A stretch of 18,833 nucleotides of DNA from positions 1 through 18,833 of the forward strand of contig JAODNQ010000260.1 in assembly GCA_025464695.1 (NCBI GenBank), read 5' to 3'. The DNA is from Frankiales bacterium (lineage in GTDB: Bacteria; Actinomycetota; Actinomycetes; Mycobacteriales; SCTD01). The notes under the pieces were generated by a model, which was given only the letters and a program-made list of their open reading frames with translations, did not search any database and was not told the origin of the DNA. How positions within the stretch are numbered: the first letter of the stretch is position 1; each line of letters starts with the position of its first letter. Positions 1-7,107 of this stretch are shown in pieces. Both the position numbers and the translations under genes were made by a program.

Positions 1-1
1 G

Positions 2-103
2 GGGCTGGAGCCGGTGCGGGTCCGCTCCTCGGCGGGCGACGACGTCGACACCCCGGACGACCTCGCGCGGGTGCGCGCCGCCCTCGACCGACCCTCAGCC
101 TGA
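2..103 (+). CDS. Nucleotidyltransferase-like protein, C-terminal fragment (5' end outside window)
   Basis: An open frame runs in from the left edge and stops with TGA at 101-103, giving 33 visible residues. They contain DDVDTPDDLARVRAAL, which resembles the C-terminal 'DxDTPEDL' helix of small nucleotidyltransferases such as MobA (molybdopterin guanylyltransferase), CofC/FbiD, MocA and related enzymes. In those families this segment packs beside the Rossmann-like core. A MobA assignment would fit the molybdenum nitrate reductase 3.5 kb downstream, but the fragment cannot separate these families, so no symbol is given. The stop overlaps the convergent transporter gene by 9 bp. Confidence 0.55.
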   Translation, partial: GLEPVRVRSSAGDDVDTPDDLARVRAALDRPSA

Positions 104-1504
104 CCCGGCCGGGACGGGGCGGCTCAGTCCCAGGCAGACGACGGCGCAGCCCGCCGCGGCACCGGCCACGACCGTCCACGCCCGGTGGAAGGCCGCCACC
201 GCCTCGGCCGGCGCGGGCTCACCGAGGACCGCGACCAGGACCGCGACCCCGAGGACGGCACCGAGCTGCCGAGCGGTCGCGTCGACCGCCGCGCCGGCTG
301 CGAACTGCTGCGGCGGCAGGGCCGAGGCGGAGGCCGCGCCCAGGGTGGCGAAGGCGGACCCGATGGCCAGGCCGATGAGCACGCCGCCGGGCAGGAAGCG
401 GGTGGCGTAGGTCGGCTCCGGCCCGGTCGCCGAGGCCAGCAGCAGGAGCCCGGCGACCATCGCGAGGGCGCCGGGGACGATGACGACGCGGAAGCCGTAG
501 CGGTCGGCCAGCCGTCCCGCCACCGGCGCGGTGACGGCCGCGAGCAGCGGGCTCGGCAGCACGGCGACGGCCGTCCGCAGCACCGAGTACTGCCACACCC
601 CGGTGAGGAACAGGACGTTGCACAGGATGGTGGCGAAGAAGGCGGCGCCGAACAGCACGGTCCCGGCGGTGGCCACGGAGAACGACGTCCGCTGGAACAG
701 CCGCACCGGCAGCACCGGGCTCGGGTGCCGCAGCGCCCGCACGACGAGCAGCGGTGCCAGGACCGCCGCCAGCACGAAGGAGCCGACCACCCGCACGGAG
801 CCCCAGCCCCAGGACGGTCCCTCGACGATCCCGAGCGACAGCAGGCCGAAGACGGCGGTCACGAGGGCGACGCCGAGGACGTCGGGGCGGGCGCCGTCGG
901 GGACGGATCCCGTCGACTCGCGCAGCACCCGGCGCCCGACGGCGACGGCGACCGCGCAGAACGGCAGGTTCACCAGGAACACCCAGCGCCAGCCCGGGCC
1001 GTCGACGAGCAGGGCCCCGAGGGTCGGGCCGGTGGCGGCGGCGACGGCGCCGACGGCGCCCCAGATCCCGACCGCGGTCGCCCGCTTGCTGAGCGGGAAC
1101 TCCGGCAGCAGCAGCGCGAGCGACGCCGGCACGAGCAGCGCGGCCCCGACGGCCTGCAGGCCCCGGGCGGCGACCAGTGCCGGGACGGTCGGGGCGAGAC
1201 CGCACAGCGCGGACGCGAGGGCGAACAGCACCAGGCCGCCGAGGAAGACCTGTTTGCGGCCGCGGGCGTCGGCGAGCCGGCCGCAGGTCACCAGCAGCGC
1301 CCCGAACACGACGGCGTAGGCGTTGAGCACCCAGGACAGGCCGGCCCGGCTGACGTCCGGGAAGTCGGCCGACAGCGCGGGGAACGCGATGTTGACGACG
1401 GTGGCATCGAGGAAGACGACGAAGACGCCGGCGGCGGAGACCGCGAGCACTCTCCAGGCGTGCGCGGGGACGACCTCCGAGGGGGCCTCGGCGACCGCAG
1501 TCAC
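95..1504 (-). CDS. MFS drug efflux transporter, DHA2 (14-TM, EmrB/QacA-like) family
   Basis: This 469-residue inner-membrane protein is built almost entirely of hydrophobic helices and probably exports a drug or toxic metabolite by proton antiport. Visible family signatures are LDATVVNIAFP at residues 32-42 (DHA2 motif in TM1), GRLADARGRK at 75-84 (MFS motif A, loop 2-3), and GPTLGALL in the helix-5 region. The length suits a 14-TM DHA2 member. I chose GTG at 1504 because the frame upstream lies antisense to the TetR gene and no ATG or GTG nearer the first helix leaves a complete TM1. No convincing Shine-Dalgarno sequence precedes it, so the start is uncertain. It is divergent from the TetR gene across a gap with a palindromic operator, so it is probably repressed by that regulator. 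Substrate cannot be inferred. Confidence 0.9.
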   Translation of the reverse strand: MTAVAEAPSEVVPAHAWRVLAVSAAGVFVVFLDATVVNIAFPALSADFPDVSRAGLSWVLNAYAVVFGALLVTCGRLADARGRKQVFLGGLVLFALASALCGLAPTVPALVAARGLQAVGAALLVPASLALLLPEFPLSKRATAVGIWGAVGAVAAATGPTLGALLVDGPGWRWVFLVNLPFCAVAVAVGRRVLRESTGSVPDGARPDVLGVALVTAVFGLLSLGIVEGPSWGWGSVRVVGSFVLAAVLAPLLVVRALRHPSPVLPVRLFQRTSFSVATAGTVLFGAAFFATILCNVLFLTGVWQYSVLRTAVAVLPSPLLAAVTAPVAGRLADRYGFRVVIVPGALAMVAGLLLLASATGPEPTYATRFLPGGVLIGLAIGSAFATLGAASASALPPQQFAAGAAVDATARQLGAVLGVAVLVAVLGEPAPAEAVAAFHRAWTVVAGAAAGCAVVCLGLSRPVPAGSG

Positions 1505-1601
1505 GCGGCGTCCGGGGAGACGGGGGCGGTGCCCGGGCGGGGCGGCGTCGACGTGCGGGTGCAGGTGGTCACGAGAGCCTCCAGGAGCGGCGGTAGAACG
1601 C

Positions 1602-1622
1602 AGGTATAACAGCGTTATGCCT
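1602..1622. promoter_or_regulatory. Candidate TetR operator (inverted repeat)
   Basis: Half-sites AGGTATAAC (1602-1610) and GTTATGCCT (1614-1622) are separated by AGC and match as an inverted repeat at 8 of 9 positions. The TATAAC core is strikingly AT-rich for this genome and resembles a -10 element. The site lies in the 141-bp gap between the divergent efflux and TetR genes, where a TetR protein autoregulating and repressing its efflux pump would bind. The repeat is seen directly; binding is inferred. Confidence 0.7.
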
Positions 1623-1645
1623 CCTGCGTCCAGCACTATGGGCGG

Positions 1646-2245
1646 GTGCAGCCCGAGCCGGACGACGACGACCCCCGCCGCGAGGCGCTGGTCGAGGTCG
1701 CAGCGCGCGTGCTCGCCGAGCAGGGGCCCCACGGGCTGTCGCTGCGCAAGGTCGCCGCCGAGGCGGGAGGGTCGACCCAGCTCGTCTACACGCTGTTCGG
1801 GGGCAAGCCGGGGCTCGTCGACGCGCTGTACGCCGAGGGCTTCCGCCGGCTGGCCCGCGCGCAGCAGGAGGCGCTCCGGGACGCGCCGCCCCCCGGCGAC
1901 CCGCACCGGATCCTCGCTCTCGGGCACGCCTACCGCGGGTTCGCCCGGGCCGAGCCCTGGTTCTTCTCGGTCATGTTCGGCCGGGCCGTCGCCGGGTTCA
2001 CCCCGACCCGGCGCACCCGCACCGGGGGCCGCTCCTCGACCTTCGGGGTCCTGGTCGACACGGTGCAGGAGTGCCTGGACGCCGGCACGCTCACGGCGCC
2101 CGACGCACCCCACCTCGCCCGGCTGTGCTGGGCCACGGTGCACGGGCTGACGTCGCTGGAGCAGAACGGGCTGCTGGGCGGGGACGACGTCGAGGCGTTC
2201 GTCGAGGCGGCGCTGCGGGTGCCGGTCGACGCCCACCGGCCGTAG
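1646..2245 (+). CDS. TetR/AcrR family transcriptional regulator
   Basis: This 199-residue protein has the N-terminal TetR helix-turn-helix at about residues 12-55, including GLSLRKVAAEAGGSTQLVY and then the FGGK turn. The C-terminal half, with WATVHGLTSLEQ, resembles the ligand-binding WHG-type domain of this superfamily. The start is GTG at 1646, preceded by a weak GGGCGG. An ATG at 1638 is in another frame. It is divergent from the DHA2 efflux gene, with a near-perfect palindrome between them, so a local repressor role relieved by a pump substrate is the simplest inference. The ligand is unknown. It converges on the nnaR-like gene with a 16-bp gap. Confidence 0.92.
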   Translation: MQPEPDDDDPRREALVEVAARVLAEQGPHGLSLRKVAAEAGGSTQLVYTLFGGKPGLVDALYAEGFRRLARAQQEALRDAPPPGDPHRILALGHAYRGFARAEPWFFSVMFGRAVAGFTPTRRTRTGGRSSTFGVLVDTVQECLDAGTLTAPDAPHLARLCWATVHGLTSLEQNGLLGGDDVEAFVEAALRVPVDAHRP

Positions 2246-2261
2246 TGCTCCGGCGGACCTG

Positions 2262-3410
2262 TCAGACCGGCTGGGACACCGGCGCGGCCAGCTTGTAGCC
2301 GCGCTTCACCACCGTCTGGACCACCGTGCCGGCGGGGCCGAGGGCGCTCCGGAGCCGGGCCACGGTCATCTCCACGGCGTGCTCGTCGGCGACCTCCCCC
2401 GTCCAGACCCGGCGCAGGAGCTCGGGCCGCGACAGCACCGTGCCGCCCGCCTCGACCAGCGCGGCGAGCACCCCGACCTGGCGGGCGGTCAGCGAGACCG
2501 GGCGGCCGTCGACGAGGACGGTGTGGCCCCGCAGCTCCAGCAGGTGCTCCCCGGCGACCAGCGTGCGGGTCTGCCGGGCCGGCAGCTCCTGCACGACCGT
2601 GCGCACCAGCGCGCCCAGGCGGGCCCGCTCGGGCTGGACGGTCCGCACGCCGAGCCGCTCGAGCGGCGCCGCGGTCACCGGCCCGACGCAGGCCGCGAGC
2701 ACCGGTCCGCTCAGCGCGGCGACGACGCCGTCGCGGCGGCCCTCCTGCTCGGCGACGGTGAGCAGCGAGGCCACGGCCGGCGCGCTCGTGAAGGTCACGC
2801 AGTCGACGCCACCTCCCGCCACGGTGGCGACCAGGCGGCGCAGGGGAGCGAGGTCCTCCGCGGGGACCCAGCGGTAGACCGGTACCTCGAGCACGCGGGC
2901 GCCGGCGTCGCGCAGCGCGGTGAGGAAGCCGGGCACGGGCTCGCCGTGCAGCTGCACCGCGACGGTCCGCCCGTCGACGCCCTCCGCGAGCAGTCGGGCG
3001 AGCACCTCGTCGGAGGCCTCGCTGTCCGGCGACCACGCCTCGGCCAGACCGGCCGCGCGCACCGCGCCCTTGGCCTTGGGCCCGCGGGCGAGCAGCTCGG
3101 CGGCGGCCAGGCGCTCGCGCAGCTGCTCGCCGAGACCCCACCCGTCGGCCGCCTCCATCCAGCCGCGGAAGCCGATGCCGGTGGTGGCCACGACGACGTC
3201 GGGGGCGGAGGCGATGCAGGCGCGGGTGGAGGCCAGCAGCTCCTCGTCGTCGCCGGTGGGGATGATGCGGATGGCGGGCGCCTCGACGACGCGGGCTCCC
3301 CGCCGCACGAGCAGTCCGGTCAGCTCCTCGCGGCGCCGTGCCGCGGTCACGGCGACCGTGAAGCCGGCGAGGGGCAGCTGCTCTCCGACGGCGTTCTCAG
3401 GATCGTCCAC
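2262..3410 (-). CDS. nnaR: HemD-like / OmpR-type winged-helix regulator of nitrate assimilation (NnaR type)
   Basis: This 382-residue protein has two parts. Residues about 10-265 resemble uroporphyrinogen-III synthase (HemD), with the two-lobed alpha/beta fold and motifs such as VVVATTGIGFRGW and VDCVTFTSAPAV. Residues about 282-376 form an OmpR/PhoB winged helix, including LTARQVGVLAALVEAGG, VEMTVARLRSAL and VVKRGYKL. The same architecture is known for NnaR of Streptomyces and Mycobacterium, an activator of nitrate/nitrite assimilation genes. Here it sits divergent from nasA, 152 bp away, which strongly supports that role over haem synthesis. There is no receiver (phosphorylation) domain. 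GTG at 3410 was chosen because the frame upstream loses similarity and runs into the promoter region; there is no clear ribosome binding site. It may sense a tetrapyrrole or a nitrogen cue through the HemD lobe, which is inference. Confidence 0.87.
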   Translation of the reverse strand: MDDPENAVGEQLPLAGFTVAVTAARRREELTGLLVRRGARVVEAPAIRIIPTGDDEELLASTRACIASAPDVVVATTGIGFRGWMEAADGWGLGEQLRERLAAAELLARGPKAKGAVRAAGLAEAWSPDSEASDEVLARLLAEGVDGRTVAVQLHGEPVPGFLTALRDAGARVLEVPVYRWVPAEDLAPLRRLVATVAGGGVDCVTFTSAPAVASLLTVAEQEGRRDGVVAALSGPVLAACVGPVTAAPLERLGVRTVQPERARLGALVRTVVQELPARQTRTLVAGEHLLELRGHTVLVDGRPVSLTARQVGVLAALVEAGGTVLSRPELLRRVWTGEVADEHAVEMTVARLRSALGPAGTVVQTVVKRGYKLAAPVSQPV

Positions 3411-3420
3411 GCCGCCAGAC

Positions 3421-3453
3421 TGCCCGCTGCACGTTGCGGGACTGTTGCGGGCA
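3421..3453. promoter_or_regulatory. Candidate NnaR/GlnR-type operator: 11-bp-period direct repeat within a dyad
   Basis: GTTGCGGG occurs at 3433-3440 and again at 3444-3451, exactly 11 bp apart, one helical turn. On the minus strand this reads GCAAC-N6-GCAAC, the spacing of GlnR boxes and of OmpR-family tandem half-sites. An outer dyad TGCCCGC (3421-3427) and GCGGGCA (3447-3453) encloses it. The site lies just upstream of the nnaR-like start and about 110 bp upstream of nasA, so it could serve both. Repeat and spacing are seen; which regulator binds is inferred. Confidence 0.6.
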
Positions 3454-3500
3454 CGTGCCGAGGAGCGGTGCACGCTGTGCGCCGGCGGCCTTGAGGACCA

Positions 3501-3516
3501 TGTCACCGGCCTGACA
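3501..3516. promoter_or_regulatory. Inverted repeat TGTCA-N6-TGACA upstream of nasA
   Basis: Perfect 5-bp half-sites TGTCA and TGACA flank CCGGCC, centred about 55 bp before the nasA start. The geometry resembles dimer-binding operators (5-6-5, as in Crp/FNR sites), but the half-site differs from the Crp consensus TGTGA. It is a possible second regulatory element of the nitrate operon. No clear -35/-10 pair was recognised around it. Confidence 0.4.
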
Positions 3517-3562
3517 CACGAGGGACACCCTTCCGGCACGGGCTCCTCGCAGTCTTCTCCCT

Positions 3563-5689
3563 GTGACCGCGACGCTGCTCCCCCCGCTGCCGGCCGTGCC
3601 CGGCGCCGGGACGGCGACCCACTGCCCCTACTGCGCGCTGCAGTGCGCCATGACCCTCACGCCCTCCGGGGACGGCGGCGCCGAGGTCGCCCCGCGGCCG
3701 TTCCCGACGAGCCTCGGCGGCCTGTGCCGCAAGGGCTGGACGTCGGCCGGCCTGCTCACCAGCCCGCAGCGGCTGACCACGCCGCTGGTCCGGGCTCGCA
3801 AGGGCGCGCCGCTGCTGCCGGCCACCTGGGAGGAGGCGCTCGACCGCGCCGCCGCCGGGTTCCGGGCCGCGCAGGCCCTCGGCGGCCCGGACGCCGTGGC
3901 CGTGTTCGGCGGCGGCGGGCTGACCAACGAGAAGGCCTACGCCACCGGCAAGTTCGCCCGGGTCGCGCTGCGCACCAGCCAGGTCGACTACAACGGCCGG
4001 TTCTGCATGAGCTCCGCGGCCGCGGCGGGCAACAAGGCGTTCGGCCTGGACCGCGGTCTGCCGTTCCCGCTGTCCGACGTCGCCGAGGCCGGGTGCGTGC
4101 TGCTGGTCGGCAGCAACGTCGCCGAGACGATGCCGCCCTTCATGGCCCACCTGGCGAAGCAGCGCGCGGCCGGCGGCACGCTCGTGGTCGTCGACCCGCG
4201 CCGCACCGCCACCGCCGCCGCGGCCGACCTGCACCTGCAGCCGCTGCCCGGCACCGACCTCGCGCTGGCGAACGGGCTCCTGCACGTGGCCGTCGAGGAG
4301 GGGCTGGTCGACACGGCCTACGTCGAGGCGCGCACCACCGGGTGGGAGGCCGTGCGGGCCGCCGTCGGGCAGTGGTGGCCGGCCCGGGTCGAGCGCGTCA
4401 CCGGCGTCTCGGAGCCGGACCTGCGCCGCGCCGTCCGCATGCTCGCCGAGGCGCAGACCGCCGTCGTCCTGTCCGCCCGCGGCGCGGAGCAGCACAGCCA
4501 CGGCGTCGACACCGTCCTGTCGCTCACCAACCTGGCCCTGGCGCTCGGGCTGCCGGGCCGGCCCGGCTCGGGCTGGGGCTGCCTCACCGGCCAGGGCAAC
4601 GGCCAGGGCGGCCGCGAGCACGGGCAGAAGGCCGACCAGCTGCCCGGCTACCGCAGCATCACCGTCCCCGCCGCCCGCGCCCACGTCGCCGGCGTCTGGG
4701 GCGTCGACCCCGACAGCCTCCCGGGGCCCGGCCGGTCGGCGTTCGAGCTGCTGTCCGCCCTCGGCGACGGCGGCGGCCCCCGCGCCCTGCTGCTGCTCGC
4801 CAGCAACCCCGTCGTCAGCGCCCCCGACGCCCGCCACGTCGCCCAGCGGCTCGCGTCCCTGGACTGCCTCGTCGTCGCCGACCTCGTGATGTCGGAGTCG
4901 GCCGCCCTCGCCGACGTCGTCCTGCCGACGGCCCAGTGGGCCGAGGAGGCCGGCACCATGACCAACCTCGAGGGGCGCGTCCTGCTGCGCGGCAAGGCCC
5001 TGGACCCGCCGGACGGCGTCCGCACCGACCTGCACGTCCTGCAGGGCCTGGCCGAGCGGCTGGGGTGCCCCACGGGGTTCCCGACCGACCCGGAGGAGGT
5101 CTTCGAGGAGCTCCGCCGGGCCTCCGCGGGCGGACCCGCCGACTACAGCGGCGTCACCTACGGCCGGCTGCGCGACGGCGAGGCCCTGCACTGGCCGGTC
5201 CCGTCGGAGGACAGCCCGGGCACGCCCCGGCTGTTCCTGGACCGCTTCGCCACCCCCGACGGCCGGGCCCGCTTCCACGCCGTCGACCAGCCGGCCCCGG
5301 CCGAGCCGGTCGACGAGGCCTGGCCGCTGCACCTGACCACCGGCCGGGTCGCCCTGCAGTACCAGAGCGGCGCGCAGACCCGGCGCATCAAGGCCCTGGA
5401 CGACGCCGCTCCCGCCGCCTTCGTCGAGGTGCACCCGCACCTGGCCGAGCAGCTCGGGGTCGCCGACGGCGAGCGGGTCCGCGTCTCGACCCGCCGCGGC
5501 GACGCCTACCTGCGGGTGCGGATCAGCGACGGCATCCGCCCCGACACCGTCTTCGTCCCGTTCCACTGGGCCGGCAAGCAGCGCGCCAACAGCCTGACCA
5601 GCAGCGCCCTCGACCCCACCAGCCGGATGCCCGCGTTCAAGGTCTGCGCGGCCCGGATCGACCGTCTGCACGCGGAGGCCAGCCGATGA
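3563..5689 (+). CDS. nasA: Assimilatory nitrate reductase catalytic subunit (Mo-bisMGD, [4Fe-4S])
   Basis: The 708-residue enzyme reduces nitrate to nitrite in the cytoplasm. The N-terminal cluster-binding site is Cys21-X2-Cys24-X3-Cys28-X26-Cys55. NGRFCMSSAAAAGNKAFG supplies Cys148, the expected Mo ligand of Nas/Nap-type reductases. GQGGREHGQKADQLPGYR begins near residue 347, and the C-terminal molydopterin-dinucleotide-binding domain, with TGRVALQYQSGAQTRRIKAL, covers about 588-700. No Tat signal is present, consistent with an assimilatory rather than periplasmic enzyme. The length matches stand-alone NasC/NarB types without a C-terminal BFD domain; that function is in the next gene. It is first in the operon and overlaps nasB by ATGA. 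GTG at 3563 is the start used; no good ribosome binding site precedes it. It is also called nasC or narB in other organisms. Confidence 0.95.
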   Translation: MTATLLPPLPAVPGAGTATHCPYCALQCAMTLTPSGDGGAEVAPRPFPTSLGGLCRKGWTSAGLLTSPQRLTTPLVRARKGAPLLPATWEEALDRAAAGFRAAQALGGPDAVAVFGGGGLTNEKAYATGKFARVALRTSQVDYNGRFCMSSAAAAGNKAFGLDRGLPFPLSDVAEAGCVLLVGSNVAETMPPFMAHLAKQRAAGGTLVVVDPRRTATAAAADLHLQPLPGTDLALANGLLHVAVEEGLVDTAYVEARTTGWEAVRAAVGQWWPARVERVTGVSEPDLRRAVRMLAEAQTAVVLSARGAEQHSHGVDTVLSLTNLALALGLPGRPGSGWGCLTGQGNGQGGREHGQKADQLPGYRSITVPAARAHVAGVWGVDPDSLPGPGRSAFELLSALGDGGGPRALLLLASNPVVSAPDARHVAQRLASLDCLVVADLVMSESAALADVVLPTAQWAEEAGTMTNLEGRVLLRGKALDPPDGVRTDLHVLQGLAERLGCPTGFPTDPEEVFEELRRASAGGPADYSGVTYGRLRDGEALHWPVPSEDSPGTPRLFLDRFATPDGRARFHAVDQPAPAEPVDEAWPLHLTTGRVALQYQSGAQTRRIKALDDAAPAAFVEVHPHLAEQLGVADGERVRVSTRRGDAYLRVRISDGIRPDTVFVPFHWAGKQRANSLTSSALDPTSRMPAFKVCAARIDRLHAEASR

Positions 5690-7107
5690 CCGTCCCGACC
5701 CGCGTCGTCGTCGTCGGCAACGGCATGGCCGGTGCCCGGCTGGTCGAGGAGCTGCTGCGCCGCGACCCCGCCTGCGACGTCACCGTCGTGGGCGCCGAGG
5801 ACCGCCCGGCGTACAACCGGGTCCTGCTGTCCGACGTGCTCGCCGGCAAGCGCGGGGCCGGCGAGATCGGGCTCACGTCGCCGACGGCGGTCCGGCGGCT
5901 CGGGGTGCGCGTCACCGGCGTCGACCGCACCGCCCGCACGGTCACCCTCGACGGCGGCGACGTCCTGCCCTACGACGCCCTCGTGCTCGCGACCGGCAGC
6001 ACCGCGGTCGTGCCGCCCGTGCACGGCATCGCCGGTCCGAGCGGGCAGCTGCTGCCCGGTGTGTTCGTCTTCCGCACCCTCGACGACTGCGCCGACATCG
6101 CCGCAGCGGCCGGCCGGGCCCGCAAGGCCGTCGTCGTCGGCGGCGGGCTGCTCGGCCTCGAGGCCGCCCGCGGCCTGCTCCAGCACGGGCTCCAGGTCGA
6201 CGTCGTGCACGGCGCCGGCCACCTGATGGACGTGCAGCTCGACGCCGTCGGTGGCGCGGTGCTGCGGCGCGCGGTCGAGGCCCTCGGTGTCGGCGTGCAC
6301 CTGGGCTCCTTCGCCTCGAGCGTCACGGGCAACCGCCGCGTCACCGGCGTCGGCCTGGCCGACGGCCGGCACGTCGACGGCGACCTCGTCGTCCTCGCCT
6401 GCGGCGTGCGGCCCGAGGTCGGCCTGGCCCGGGCCGCCGGCCTGAACGTCGAGCGGGGCGTCCTCGTCGACGACCAGCTCACCACCAGCGACCCCGACGT
6501 CTTCGCCCTCGGCGAGTGCAGCCAGCACCGCGGGCAGGTCTACGGGCTGGTCGCTCCCGCCTGGGAGCAGGCCACCGTGCTCGCCGAGGTGCTCACCGGT
6601 GGCGACGCCTCCTACACGGGCAGCCGCACCGTCGCGCGGCTCAAGGCGATGGACCTCGACGTCGCCGCCATGGGCGACGTCACCCCCGGCCTCGAGGACT
6701 GCGGCGCCGGCGTCGAGGTGCTCTCGTTCGCCGATCCGGTGCGCCACGTCTACAAGAAGCTCGTCGTCACCGACGGCGTCGTCACCGGGGCGGTGCTGCT
6801 GGGCGACCTGTCGACCGCGGGCCCGGTCACGCAGGCCTTCGACCGGGGGACCGTGCTGCCGGCCGAGCGGCTGCACCTGCTGTTCGCCGGGCTGTCCTCC
6901 GGCCCGCCCGCCGAGGTTCGCGACGACGACGTCGTCTGCACCTGCAACGGCGTCACCGCGGGGACGCTGCGGCGCTGCGGCGCCCGCACCGTCCCCGAGG
7001 CCGCCGCCGAGACCCGCGCCACCACCGGCTGCGGCACCTGCACGTCCTCCGTCGCCGCTCTGCTCGGCACCGCACCCTCCCCCCAGCTCGTGAGGAGCAC
7101 CGCATGA
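5686..7107 (+). CDS. nasB: Nitrate reductase electron-transfer subunit: FAD/NAD(P)H oxidoreductase with C-terminal BFD-like [2Fe-2S] domain
   Basis: This 473-residue flavoprotein has an N-terminal FAD-binding GxGxxG (residues 11-16), a second NAD(P)-binding GGGLLG (152-157), and a C-terminal BFD-like [2Fe-2S] domain with Cys418-X-Cys420 and Cys449-X2-Cys452. It most likely passes electrons from NAD(P)H to the adjacent NasA, like NasB of Bacillus. It is homologous along its length to the N-terminal half of the downstream NirB (shared AEDRPAY, PYDALV-ATGST and VVGGGLLGLEAA blocks), but has only one BFD unit and no siroheme domain. GGAGG at 5674-5678 lies 7 nt before the ATG, inside nasA. ATGA overlaps occur at both ends, so translation is probably coupled. 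Confidence 0.88.
   Translation: MTVPTRVVVVGNGMAGARLVEELLRRDPACDVTVVGAEDRPAYNRVLLSDVLAGKRGAGEIGLTSPTAVRRLGVRVTGVDRTARTVTLDGGDVLPYDALVLATGSTAVVPPVHGIAGPSGQLLPGVFVFRTLDDCADIAAAAGRARKAVVVGGGLLGLEAARGLLQHGLQVDVVHGAGHLMDVQLDAVGGAVLRRAVEALGVGVHLGSFASSVTGNRRVTGVGLADGRHVDGDLVVLACGVRPEVGLARAAGLNVERGVLVDDQLTTSDPDVFALGECSQHRGQVYGLVAPAWEQATVLAEVLTGGDASYTGSRTVARLKAMDLDVAAMGDVTPGLEDCGAGVEVLSFADPVRHVYKKLVVTDGVVTGAVLLGDLSTAGPVTQAFDRGTVLPAERLHLLFAGLSSGPPAEVRDDDVVCTCNGVTAGTLRRCGARTVPEAAAETRATTGCGTCTSSVAALLGTAPSPQLVRSTA

Noticed and set aside
1505..2236. N-terminal extension of the efflux transporter to give over 700 residues.
   Set aside because: The extension is antisense to the TetR gene, is not hydrophobic, and would make the protein far longer than DHA2 transporters.
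3503..5671. A long minus-strand open frame opposite nasA.
   Set aside because: Same reason: no recognisable domain, and nasA on the other strand has all catalytic motifs.
2920..7107. A very long plus-strand open frame (about 1,395 codons) spanning the regulator and nasA.
   Set aside because: Its first part is antisense or out of frame to the HemD-like gene and nasA and is Arg/Pro-rich low-complexity translation. Only the last part (from 5686) matches a real protein, NasB.
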